DNA of 64,000 bases from Moraxellaceae bacterium (GTDB lineage Bacteria; Pseudomonadota; Gammaproteobacteria; Pseudomonadales; Moraxellaceae), in contig JAUSND010000025.1 in the NCBI GenBank assembly GCA_030646295.1, forward strand, positions 107,396-171,395. Reading direction: 5' to 3'. A program made the position numbers and the translations under genes. A model generated the notes under the pieces. It was given only the letters and a program-made list of their open reading frames with translations. It did not search any database and was not told the DNA's origin. Shown piece after piece: positions 58,224-64,000 of this stretch (the stretch's first letter is position 1; every line of letters begins with the position of its first letter).

Positions 58224-60365
58224 ATGAGCCCTGTTTCCGGCATCGACGCCCTATGTACCCGACTCGAAACCTATCTCACGCCTGATCAGATTTCTGATAT
58301 ACGGCGCGCCTATCTGTATTCCGAAAAAGCCCACGAAGGCCAGTTCCGGAGTAATGGCGACCCCTACATTACCCACCCGCTCGCCGTTGCCAACATCCTG
58401 TGCGACATGCACATGGATCACGAAAGCATCATGGCCGCCATGCTGCATGACGTGATCGAGGACACCGGCGTGAGCAAGGCCGATCTGGCCGAGCAGTTCG
58501 GGGAAGAAGTGGCCGAGCTGGTGGATGGCGTGACCAAGCTGACCCAGGTCAACTTCAACACCAAGGCCGAGGCGCAGGCCGAAAACTTTCGCAAGATGAT
58601 CCTGGCCATGACGCAGGACATCCGCGTCATTCTGGTGAAGCTGGCCGACCGTTTGCACAACATGCGCACGCTGGATGTGCTGACCCCGGCAAAGCGCCGC
58701 CGCATTGCCAACGAAACCCTGGAAATCTACGGCCCGATTGCCAATCGCCTGGGCATGAACGATTTTCGTGTCGAGTTTGAAGAACTGGGCTTTGAGGCCC
58801 TGTTCCCCATGCGTGCCCCGCTGATCCGCAAGGCCGTCAAGGCCGCGCGCGGCAACCGCAAGGAAATGATCACCAGCATCAAGGAAACGGTGGAAAACCG
58901 GCTGCAGGAAGAAGGCATTTCTGCCCGCGTGATCGGCCGCGAAAAACACCTGTACAGCATCTACCAGAAAATGCGCGACAAGCAGCGCTCGTTTTCTGAA
59001 ATCATGGACATGTACGGCTTTCGCGTCATCGTCGAGAACGTCGACGCCTGTTATCGTGCGCTGGGAATCGTGCACAGCATCTACAAGCCGATTCCGGGCA
59101 AGTTCAAGGACTACATCGCCATTCCGAAAGCCAATGGCTACCAGTCGCTGCACACCATCCTGAAAGGCCAGCGCGGCGTGCCGATCGAGATACAGATCCG
59201 CACCGAAGCCATGGAAGCCATGGCCAACAACGGCATTGCCGCGCACTGGCTGTACAAGAACGACGGCTTTACCAATACCTCGCGCACGCGTGCGCGTGAA
59301 TGGATGAAGTCACTGCTGGAAATGCAGAAAAATGCCGGCGACTCGATGGAGTTCATCGAGAACGTGAAGATCGATCTGTTTCCGGACGAGGTTTACGTTT
59401 TTACGCCAAAAGGCCGCATCCTCACCCTGCCCGTGGGCGCCACCGCCGTTGATTTTGCCTACGCCGTGCACACCGATGTGGGCAATACCTGCGTGGCCAC
59501 GCGCATTGACAACCGCCTGGCACCGCTGAGTCTGCCGCTGCAAACCGGACAGACCGTGGAGATTGTCACGGCCCCCGGCACACGCCCCAATCCGGCGTGG
59601 CTGAATTTTGCGATAACCTCGAAAGCACGCTCCAGCATTCGCCACTTTCTGAAAGACCAGCAGCAATTTGAAGCGGTGGACCTGGGCCGGCGCCTGCTCG
59701 AAAAAACCCTGAGCACGCAGGGCAGCGGTCTGGCCAAGCTGCCCCCCGAACACATTCAGGCCGTCCTGCACGAACTGGGCCTGCCCGATCTGGATGCCCT
59801 GTGCGAAGACATCGGCATTGGCAACCGCGTACCGCAGATTGTGGCCGCGCGCCTGCTGCCCGAAGGCAACACCATCAGTGACGACGGCAAGAGCAGCAGT
59901 GCCAGCGGCACCACGACACGCGGCATTGCCATTCGCGGCACCGAAGGCCTGGTGGTCACCTATGCACGCTGTTGCCGGCCACTGCCGGGCGACACCATTG
60001 TCGGTCACCTCTCCGCCGGACGCGGCATCGTGATACACCGCGACACCTGCAACAACGTACTGGTGGAACTGCGCGACAACCCCGACAAGTGCATGAGCCT
60101 GCGCTGGGCCGAAAAGGTTGAGCGCGAGTTTCCCAGCGAGCTGCGCATCGAGCTCGACAACCAGCGCGGCCTGCTGGCCGAAATTGCACGCCAAGTCACC
60201 GACTACGGCGCCAATATCGAAGGCATCACCATGCAGGAAAAAGGCTCACGCCACAGCGTGATGCAGATTGCCCTGCAGGTGCGCGACCGCATCCAGCTGG
60301 CGCGCATCATCAAACGCATCCGCATCATTTCCGGCGTGGAAAAAATCACCCGCGTGCGTGCGTGA
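58224..60365 (+). CDS. spoT: Bifunctional (p)ppGpp synthase/hydrolase SpoT
   Basis: The 713-residue protein has an HD hydrolase domain (His75-Asp76 in MLHDVIEDTG), a RelA/SpoT synthetase domain (residues ~230-360, YGFRVIVENV, KANGYQSLHT), a TGS domain (about 390-450, DLFPDEVYVFTPKGRI), and a C-terminal ACT domain. The intact HD motif marks it as the SpoT, not RelA, type. The ATG at 58224 has GGAGA; the frame opens at 58188. It ends the conserved cluster, and the integron region starts directly after it. Confidence 0.97.
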   Translation: MSPVSGIDALCTRLETYLTPDQISDIRRAYLYSEKAHEGQFRSNGDPYITHPLAVANILCDMHMDHESIMAAMLHDVIEDTGVSKADLAEQFGEEVAELVDGVTKLTQVNFNTKAEAQAENFRKMILAMTQDIRVILVKLADRLHNMRTLDVLTPAKRRRIANETLEIYGPIANRLGMNDFRVEFEELGFEALFPMRAPLIRKAVKAARGNRKEMITSIKETVENRLQEEGISARVIGREKHLYSIYQKMRDKQRSFSEIMDMYGFRVIVENVDACYRALGIVHSIYKPIPGKFKDYIAIPKANGYQSLHTILKGQRGVPIEIQIRTEAMEAMANNGIAAHWLYKNDGFTNTSRTRAREWMKSLLEMQKNAGDSMEFIENVKIDLFPDEVYVFTPKGRILTLPVGATAVDFAYAVHTDVGNTCVATRIDNRLAPLSLPLQTGQTVEIVTAPGTRPNPAWLNFAITSKARSSIRHFLKDQQQFEAVDLGRRLLEKTLSTQGSGLAKLPPEHIQAVLHELGLPDLDALCEDIGIGNRVPQIVAARLLPEGNTISDDGKSSSASGTTTRGIAIRGTEGLVVTYARCCRPLPGDTIVGHLSAGRGIVIHRDTCNNVLVELRDNPDKCMSLRWAEKVEREFPSELRIELDNQRGLLAEIARQVTDYGANIEGITMQEKGSRHSVMQIALQVRDRIQLARIIKRIRIISGVEKITRVRA

Positions 60366-60372
60366 CGTTTAC

Positions 60373-60702
60373 TTACTTCTTCTTTTTCTGTTGAGGTCCG
60401 TCCCTACCTGTCAGGCGTACCGACCGCAAGCGCTGCTCTTCACGGATTACTGCCACAATCACGACCTGATCATTGCCGCACCTGTAAATCACACGACAGG
60501 GTGGCTCCACAATCTGCCGATACCGTGAGCAACCCCGCTCCTTAAGCCTGCTGCCACTCTCCGGATGTAACAGTAACTGCTCAATGTGGGCAAAAACCCG
60601 CTCGATCAGTGCTGCTGCGGCAAGCGGATTGTCACGCGCAATAAAACCGGCAACCGCCTCCAGCTCGTCCAGTGCCGGCTCGGCCCAGATTATTTCAGCC
60701 AT
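60373..60702 (-). CDS. ParE/RelE-type toxin
   Basis: The 109-residue protein has the ParE/RelE fold pattern: AEIIWAEPALDELEAVAGFIARDNP at the start, LLHPESGSRLKERG, and the strand-forming YRCGNDQVVIVAVIREEQRL. It ends in a GPQQKKKK tail. Toxins of this family target gyrase or ribosome-bound mRNA; which one is not decidable. It overlaps the antitoxin gene by 13 bp and lies 7 bp from the spoT stop, convergent with it. Confidence 0.88.
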   Translation of the reverse strand: MAEIIWAEPALDELEAVAGFIARDNPLAAAALIERVFAHIEQLLLHPESGSRLKERGCSRYRQIVEPPCRVIYRCGNDQVVIVAVIREEQRLRSVRLTGRDGPQQKKKK

Positions 60703-61052
60703 CGTGCCATGCGCGCCCTGGCCTGCCGGTGCGGCAGAACCCGATCCTCCGCAACCGCCAGCTCGCCACGGGCAATGCCCTGACGCACCGCGCTCCGCTG
60801 CTGCAGTTCGTCATAGCTGAGCGCCTCACCGTCCGGCTGATCCTTGCATGCATCCGCACTCACGCCCTGCTCCAGATCTTCCAGCCGGCCCAGTAACGCT
60901 TCCCATGCCCTGGCAGGCACGCAATAAAATGCCGGCTCGTTGCGGTTGAGAATGGCGACGGGGAAACCCTCTCCCGCCGCTACCGTACCCATCGGATTTT
61001 TCTTGAGCTCGGAAACGCTGGCCGTCGTTTCCGCCAGAATGACATGTGCCAT
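60690..61052 (-). CDS. Phd/YefM-type antitoxin
   Basis: The 120-residue protein has the Phd/YefM N-terminus (ETTASVSELKKNPMGTVA … PVAILNRNEPAFYCVPARAWEALL), a DNA-binding fold, and a longer than usual acidic-then-basic C-terminal tail (residues ~75-120). It should neutralise the ParE-type toxin, whose start overlaps its end by 13 bp, and repress their operon. The ATG at 61052 gives the family start MAHVILAET. The intI stop is 63 bp upstream on the same strand. Confidence 0.88.
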   Translation of the reverse strand: MAHVILAETTASVSELKKNPMGTVAAGEGFPVAILNRNEPAFYCVPARAWEALLGRLEDLEQGVSADACKDQPDGEALSYDELQQRSAVRQGIARGELAVAEDRVLPHRQARARMARWLK

Positions 61053-61115
61053 GGCATCATCAACCGTACTGTTAACAGCACCAATAATAGCACTTTTGAT
61101 GGCACCCAAGAAAGA

Positions 61116-62087
61116 TCAATCCAGCGGACTGCGTACGGCCAGCCCGCCGCGATTGAGCACGTGCGTGTAAATCTGCGTGGTGGCAACGTCCTCGTGGCCC
61201 AGCAGCTCCTGCACGGTACGGATGTCGTAGCCGGATTCCAGCAGGTGTGTGGCAAACGAGTGGCGCAGGGTGTGCGGGCTGACAACCTTGACGATATCCG
61301 TGCGCGACACCGCCTGCTTGACTGCACGTTGCACGCGCTTTTCATCAACGTGATGCCGGCGCTTTGCCCCGGAGCGCGGGTCTGTTGAGGCCCGCTCTGC
61401 CGGAAACACGTATTGCCAGCCCAGCTCGAATGGCGCCTCCGGGTATTTACGGGCCAGCGCATGCGGCAGATATACGCCGTCGAGTCCTTCTGCACGGTCC
61501 CGGGCAAACCACTCCGTGGTACGTTCGATCTGCTCGATGATGGGTTGCCGCAACGATTCCGGCAGCATGGTCACGCGGTCCTTGGCGCCCTTGCCATCGC
61601 GCACAATGATTTCACGCCGCGACAGGTCCACATCCTTTACGCGCAGCCGGCACGCTTCCAGCAGGCGCATGCCCGTGCCGTACAGCAGACGTATCACCAG
61701 CCCCATGTCGCCGCCATCTGCCTGCAGCAGCAGCCGCGAGATTTCTTCCCGCGTCAGGACGACCGGCAGTTTTTTCGGCTTTTTGGCGCGCGTGACCTCG
61801 CTTAGCCAGGGCAGATCAATGCCCAGCACTTCCTTGTACAGATAAAGAATGGCGGACAGCGCCTGGTTTTGTGTTGATGCCGCCACATCGCCATCAATGG
61901 CCAGATGCGAGAGGAAGCGCTGCACCTCGTCCGCCCCCATGTCACGGGGATGGCGCATGTTGTGAAAGCGGACAAAGCGACGCATCCAGCCCAAATAGAC
62001 TTCTTCGGTGCGGATACTGTAATGTTTCGTGCGGATGGACTGCCGAGCAACTTCCAGCAGACCGGGACGACCCGTCTGATCTTCCAT
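61116..62087 (-). CDS. intI: Integron integrase
   Basis: The 323-residue tyrosine recombinase has catalytic Arg141 in [13 protein letters not shown], His272/Arg275 in [10 protein letters not shown], His298 in LLGHED, and nucleophile Tyr307 in TQIYTHVL. The extra segment [10 protein letters not shown]…GWQYVFPA (residues ~207-230), which only integron integrases have, separates it from phage and XerC/D recombinases; VRSPLD at the end is also typical. It moves cassettes between attC and attI. All catalytic residues are intact. The ATG at 62087 follows weak AGGG. Confidence 0.97.
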   Translation of the reverse strand: MEDQTGRPGLLEVARQSIRTKHYSIRTEEVYLGWMRRFVRFHNMRHPRDMGADEVQRFLSHLAIDGDVAASTQNQALSAILYLYKEVLGIDLPWLSEVTRAKKPKKLPVVLTREEISRLLLQADGGDMGLVIRLLYGTGMRLLEACRLRVKDVDLSRREIIVRDGKGAKDRVTMLPESLRQPIIEQIERTTEWFARDRAEGLDGVYLPHALARKYPEAPFELGWQYVFPAERASTDPRSGAKRRHHVDEKRVQRAVKQAVSRTDIVKVVSPHTLRHSFATHLLESGYDIRTVQELLGHEDVATTQIYTHVLNRGGLAVRSPLD

Positions 62088-62107
62088 GACCCTAATACCC
62101 CTTGGGT

Positions 62108-62228
62108 TACACCCCAAAATTGACGCCTAATCCGTGGCGTCATCTTTAAATATCAGGGGGTTACACAAAGGTCAACCGGATTAGGCGCCAAATTATTGAA
62201 ATGGATTAGGCACCATTTTTGGGGTCTA
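62108..62228. repeat. Imperfect 26-bp inverted repeat flanking the attI/intI promoter region
   Basis: 62108-62133 reads, on the minus strand, GGATTAGGC then TCAATTTTGGGGTGTA, and matches 62203-62228 in 22 of 26 positions. A third, direct copy of GGATTAGGC starts at 62178. The arms enclose the candidate intI promoter. They could be integrase-binding sites or the ends of a small inserted element; the last 11 bp (TTTGGGGTCTA) recur at 55178-55188. Confidence 0.75.
62147..62175 (-). promoter_or_regulatory. Candidate integrase promoter
   Basis: On the minus strand TTGACC (62175-62170), a 17-bp spacer and TATTTA (62152-62147) lie 60 bp upstream of the intI start. No LexA-type CTGT…ACAG box is seen nearby, so SOS control as in class 1 integrons is not supported. 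Confidence 0.45.
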
Positions 62229-62241
62229 GTTAACGTTAGAG
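62170..62241 (+). other. Candidate attI recombination site
   Basis: The crossover G|TT in AACGTTAGAGC (62235|62236) is where cassette 1 begins, judged from the attC boundaries. Its left limit cannot be set. GGATTAGGC direct repeats 25 bp apart (62178, 62203) may be accessory integrase sites. Confidence 0.6.
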
Positions 62242-62286
62242 CGCTAAAGGATGAGCAAAATGGCAACTTGTACGAAGGGATCAGAT

Positions 62287-62616
62287 ATGCCTGAAATATG
62301 GGCTGTTATCGTCACAGTAATTTTACTAATGGTTATTTATGCTTTCGTAGCATCAAAGCTCAAAGATCGGAAAATACGAATGGCAAGGAAAAAGTCTCTC
62401 CCATTCGTTGATGATAATGTTGCGCCAGGCATCAAATACAACATCGCTCTTAGTGATGGAAGAAAGTTCCATAATGCAGAACTTGTTGGAAGTTCAACAG
62501 CCGAAGATGGCCAGTTTTCTTTTGCAGGCTGGGAAGGCATGCTGGTCATACGCCAAGAAACTGGAAAGCGTGTGTTTTTGAGGCAGTCATCCGTTCGCTA
62601 CATTGAAGAGGTGTAG
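62287..62616 (+). CDS. Cassette 1 gene: small membrane protein, unknown
   Basis: The 109-residue product has one N-terminal transmembrane helix (IWAVIVTVILLMVIYAFVA) then a basic stretch (KLKDRKIRMARKK) and a soluble C-terminal domain (SDGRKFHNAELVGSS … GKRVFLRQSSVRYIEEV) that looks beta-rich. I know no family. ATG 62287 has GAAGGGA upstream; 62251 and 62260 are in-frame alternatives. AT content is much higher than in the chromosomal genes, a sign of transfer. It is the first cassette gene, in the best position for expression. Confidence 0.75.
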   Translation: MPEIWAVIVTVILLMVIYAFVASKLKDRKIRMARKKSLPFVDDNVAPGIKYNIALSDGRKFHNAELVGSSTAEDGQFSFAGWEGMLVIRQETGKRVFLRQSSVRYIEEV

Positions 62617-62634
62617 CATGTTGTTGCACCGCCG

Positions 62635-62703
62635 CTCTAACAACTCATTCGAGTGGGACGTCTTTGGCTGCGCCAAATCCGCCCCTCAATTCCAACGTTA
62701 GAG
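62635..62703 (+). repeat. attC1
   Basis: It begins CTCTAAC (62635) and ends GTTAGAG (62703), with crossover G|TT at 62697|62698. The stem arms contain GAGTGGGACG and GCCCCTCAATTC-like text that differ from attC2-4, which suggests a different cassette source. Confidence 0.85.
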
Positions 62704-62717
62704 GCTAAATTCCACTC

Positions 62718-63050
62718 GTGAATACCTGCGCATCATGCAAAGTCGGGTTTAGGGGATACCCGTATATTTGCCCATATTGTGGCCATATTGAAAAGCCTGC
62801 ATATGGCTGGAAAGAGTCTCCCTTTTATCTTGCAGGTATTTTAGCCTTCGGAATCGGTTTGTATTTCATACTGAAGGGCTCGCTAGTCGGCTACGGAATT
62901 GGTTGTGTAATATCTGGATTTGGTGCTGTCGTTATTAGCCTGAAGCTACCTATCCAGCAAGGAAAGGTCTTCTTTAAAATCAGTAATGGAATTATTTTGG
63001 CCGGGTCCATCTGCATGTTGATTATTGCCATCAGAGCTTCGCGCCTCTAA
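62718..63050 (+). CDS. Cassette 2 gene: zinc-ribbon membrane protein, unknown
   Basis: The 110-residue product starts at a GTG with CASCKVGFRGYPYICPYCGH, four cysteines spaced as two CxxC pairs, likely a zinc ribbon, followed by three or four hydrophobic helices to the end. Such a small N-terminal zinc ribbon on a membrane protein is uncommon among known cassette genes. The stop codon TAA lies inside the attC2 R'' box. No strong ribosome site is seen. Confidence 0.75.
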   Translation: MNTCASCKVGFRGYPYICPYCGHIEKPAYGWKESPFYLAGILAFGIGLYFILKGSLVGYGIGCVISGFGAVVISLKLPIQQGKVFFKISNGIILAGSICMLIIAIRASRL

Positions 63051-63121
63051 CAACTCGTTCAAGGGGCGACCCAGTGTCAGGCTCCGCCTGCCACAGGTCG
63101 CCCTTAACTCCAACGTTAGCG
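63045..63121 (+). repeat. attC2
   Basis: CTCTAAC (63045) to GTTAGCG (63121), crossover 63115|63116. Centre TGTCAGGCTCCGCCTG is shared with attC4 and, with one change, with attC3. Confidence 0.92.
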
Positions 63122-63486
63122 CTTCCGGTGGGTTTATTTGAATTTGCATTATCCTGCCCCGCGAATTTCACCCGCAGTGGCTTCGGTAATGCAGCAAGGC
63201 ATTAAGTCCTGTGCGCCGTTCTTTCGCATTTGTTGGCAGTGTTGAAGCAAAGGCAGTCATTTTTTTGCTTTCAGCATGAGCGCACAGGGGGTAGTGATTA
63301 CGCAGCTTCGGCAGTGTCGGCACAAGCCAGTGAATCCGCGCTCTGCACAAGCCGTTTGCCTTCGTTTATAGTCGGGGGCCCCTTTGGTAGGGCGGTAGCG
63401 TGCCTGGCACCACTGCTCTAACAATTCGTTCCAGGGCCGACCCAGTGTCAGGCTGCGCCTGCCACAGGTCGCCCTGAACTCCAACG
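63116..63486. other. Cassette 3: no convincing gene
   Basis: The 371-bp cassette has only short, overlapping frames on both strands that lack ribosome sites and run into the attC. Its first ~75 bp match the start of cassette 5: TTAG, TTCCG, TGGG and TTA at equal positions, then GTGGCTTCGGT at 63177 (offset 61) against 63926 (offset 62). The shared GTGGC-TTCG-GT core could fold as a UUCG-loop hairpin. A non-coding or regulatory cassette is likely. Confidence 0.6.
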
Positions 63487-63492
63487 TTAGGT
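63416..63492 (+). repeat. attC3
   Basis: CTCTAAC (63416) to GTTAGGT (63492), crossover 63486|63487, closely similar to attC2 with CTGCGCCTG in the centre. Confidence 0.92.
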
Positions 63493-63500
63493 GCTTTCAT

Positions 63501-63800
63501 ATGTACCCTTGGGAAATACGGTTAAGCGCGTCATCACCAAATGACCATCTCAACTATTGGGGGCATGTCCGCAATTTAGGTCGGGCGTACTATATTCGTA
63601 CTTGCGCTTTGCTTTGGAATAGCGCTGCAGCGGGAGCTTGGCTCTTTGCTGACCTCATGTACCACTTCGCCCGCTATGGTGTTTGGAGCTTCGGCGCGAT
63701 TTGGGTTGGGCTCGTTGCTTTGTCAGTCCTCGCAAGTTTTTTCGTCTTCTCTCGTAGGTGGGGCGTAAATGAGCACTTTTATCAGTCATTGCGCACCTAA
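63501..63800 (+). CDS. Cassette 4 gene: small membrane protein, unknown
   Basis: The 99-residue product has two hydrophobic helices (AAAGAWLFADLMYHF and FGAIWVGLVALSVLASFFVF) preceded by a polar N-terminus with aromatic residues (MYPWEIRLSASS) and ending NEHFYQSLRT. I recognise no family. The TAA stop lies inside the attC4 R'' box. No ribosome site is obvious. Confidence 0.72.
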   Translation: MYPWEIRLSASSPNDHLNYWGHVRNLGRAYYIRTCALLWNSAAAGAWLFADLMYHFARYGVWSFGAIWVGLVALSVLASFFVFSRRWGVNEHFYQSLRT

Positions 63801-63869
63801 CAATTCGCTCAAGAGGGACCCGGTGTCAGGCTCCGCCTGCCTCCGGGCCCCTTAGCTCAAACGTTAGGG
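63795..63869 (+). repeat. attC4
   Basis: ACCTAAC (63795) to GTTAGGG (63869), crossover 63863|63864; similar to attC2 in the centre but with arms GGGACCCGG and CCGGGCCCC. Confidence 0.9.
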
Positions 63870-64000
63870 TTTCCGTTGGGCTTACTGGTTTTTAAGTGTT
63901 TCAAGCAAGGGAATTGCATCAGCTTGTGGCTTCGGTCACTGCCTTCACGCTTCGATTTATGTTGTGATTCCCTTTGCCTTAATTAAGGTTGCTCCTGGCC
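63864..64000. other. Cassette 5, partial
   Basis: Only the first 137 bp are present. They resemble the start of ORF-less cassette 3 (see its entry), including GTGGC-TTCG-GTCAC at 63926, a perfect 5-bp stem with one G-U pair. No gene is visible so far. Confidence 0.55.

Larger units (their letters stand above)
61116..64000. mobile_element. Chromosomal integron (5' part), continuing beyond the window
   Basis: intI is followed divergently by a candidate attI and an array of small cassettes with attC sites at 62635-62703, 63045-63121, 63416-63492 and 63795-63869. The cassettes measure 462, 418, 371 and 377 bp, with a fifth starting at 63864. attC2-4 are close to one another in sequence, as expected in a sedentary chromosomal integron. 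There is no transposase, qac/sul or resistance gene. The array may be long beyond the window. Confidence 0.93.

Noticed and set aside
61116..62087. Phage integrase/prophage
   Set aside because: The integron-specific insert, attC array and lack of phage genes identify it as IntI.
63257..63484. 75-codon frame on - in cassette 3
   Set aside because: Starts inside the attC and is largely attC-derived text, as are similar frames at 62946-63149.

Overview
The window is a GC-rich stretch of Gammaproteobacterial chromosome. Gene order matches several separate Pseudomonas-type neighbourhoods: rho-trxA-ppx; a HAD phosphatase divergent from rppH-ptsP, then lgt-thyA-folA; argH/algZ-algR-hemC-hemD-hemX-hemY; and rph/yicC-gmk-rpoZ-spoT. 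This points to Pseudomonadales or a near relative such as a GC-rich Moraxellaceae or Nevskiales member. The genus cannot be fixed from sequence alone. The alkane monooxygenase, Baeyer-Villiger monooxygenase, RND pump and LapD/LapG module fit an environmental, hydrocarbon-using, biofilm-forming bacterium.

Layout. 0-5.6 kb: a phospholipase D-like lipoprotein, then a minus-strand operon of parvulin-type PPIase, HupE/UreJ-like membrane protein and DUF3604 protein. 5.7-9.3 kb: rho, trxA and divergent ppx. 9.3-14.6 kb: a Lap-type module with a TolC-family protein fused to an OmpA domain, divergent from the LapG protease and LapD c-di-GMP receptor. 14.6-24.4 kb: beta-barrel protein, HAD phosphatase, rppH, ptsP, a DNA glycosylase/NRDE pair, lgt, thyA, folA, nhaD. 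24.5-31 kb: lipoproteins and a TetR-MFP-RND efflux operon. 31-34.4 kb: BVMO plus PF10118-type hydrolase, tRNA-Phe, a double-CDGSH protein. 34.5-42.5 kb: heme operon, AlgZR and argH. 42.5-49 kb: unknown proteins, a sterol-desaturase-family enzyme, a diguanylate cyclase, a YgiQ radical-SAM protein, msrA. 49-53.8 kb: an AlkB-rubredoxin fusion with a divergent AraC regulator, an acyltransferase-superfamily protein and a methyltransferase. 53.9-60.4 kb: tonB, a hairpin-rich repeat, rph, yicC, gmk, rpoZ, spoT.

60.4-64 kb is accessory DNA directly after spoT: a Phd/ParE-type toxin-antitoxin pair, an integron integrase (intI), a candidate attI site, and an array of gene cassettes each ended by an attC site. 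Four complete cassettes (462, 418, 371 and 377 bp) and the start of a fifth are visible, and the array runs off the window. Cassettes 1, 2 and 4 encode small unknown membrane proteins. Cassettes 3 and 5 show no convincing gene but share their first ~75 bp, which suggests an ORF-less or RNA-type cassette family. The integrase promoter/attI region is embedded in an imperfect 26-bp inverted repeat.

The most interesting parts are the integron head with its ORF-less cassettes, the TolC-OmpA fusion in a Lap module, the DUF3604-HupE-PPIase operon, a perfect 24-bp inverted repeat between ygiQ and msrA, and a palindrome upstream of the BVMO operon. All functional calls rest on reading motifs and gene order; no database search was run.
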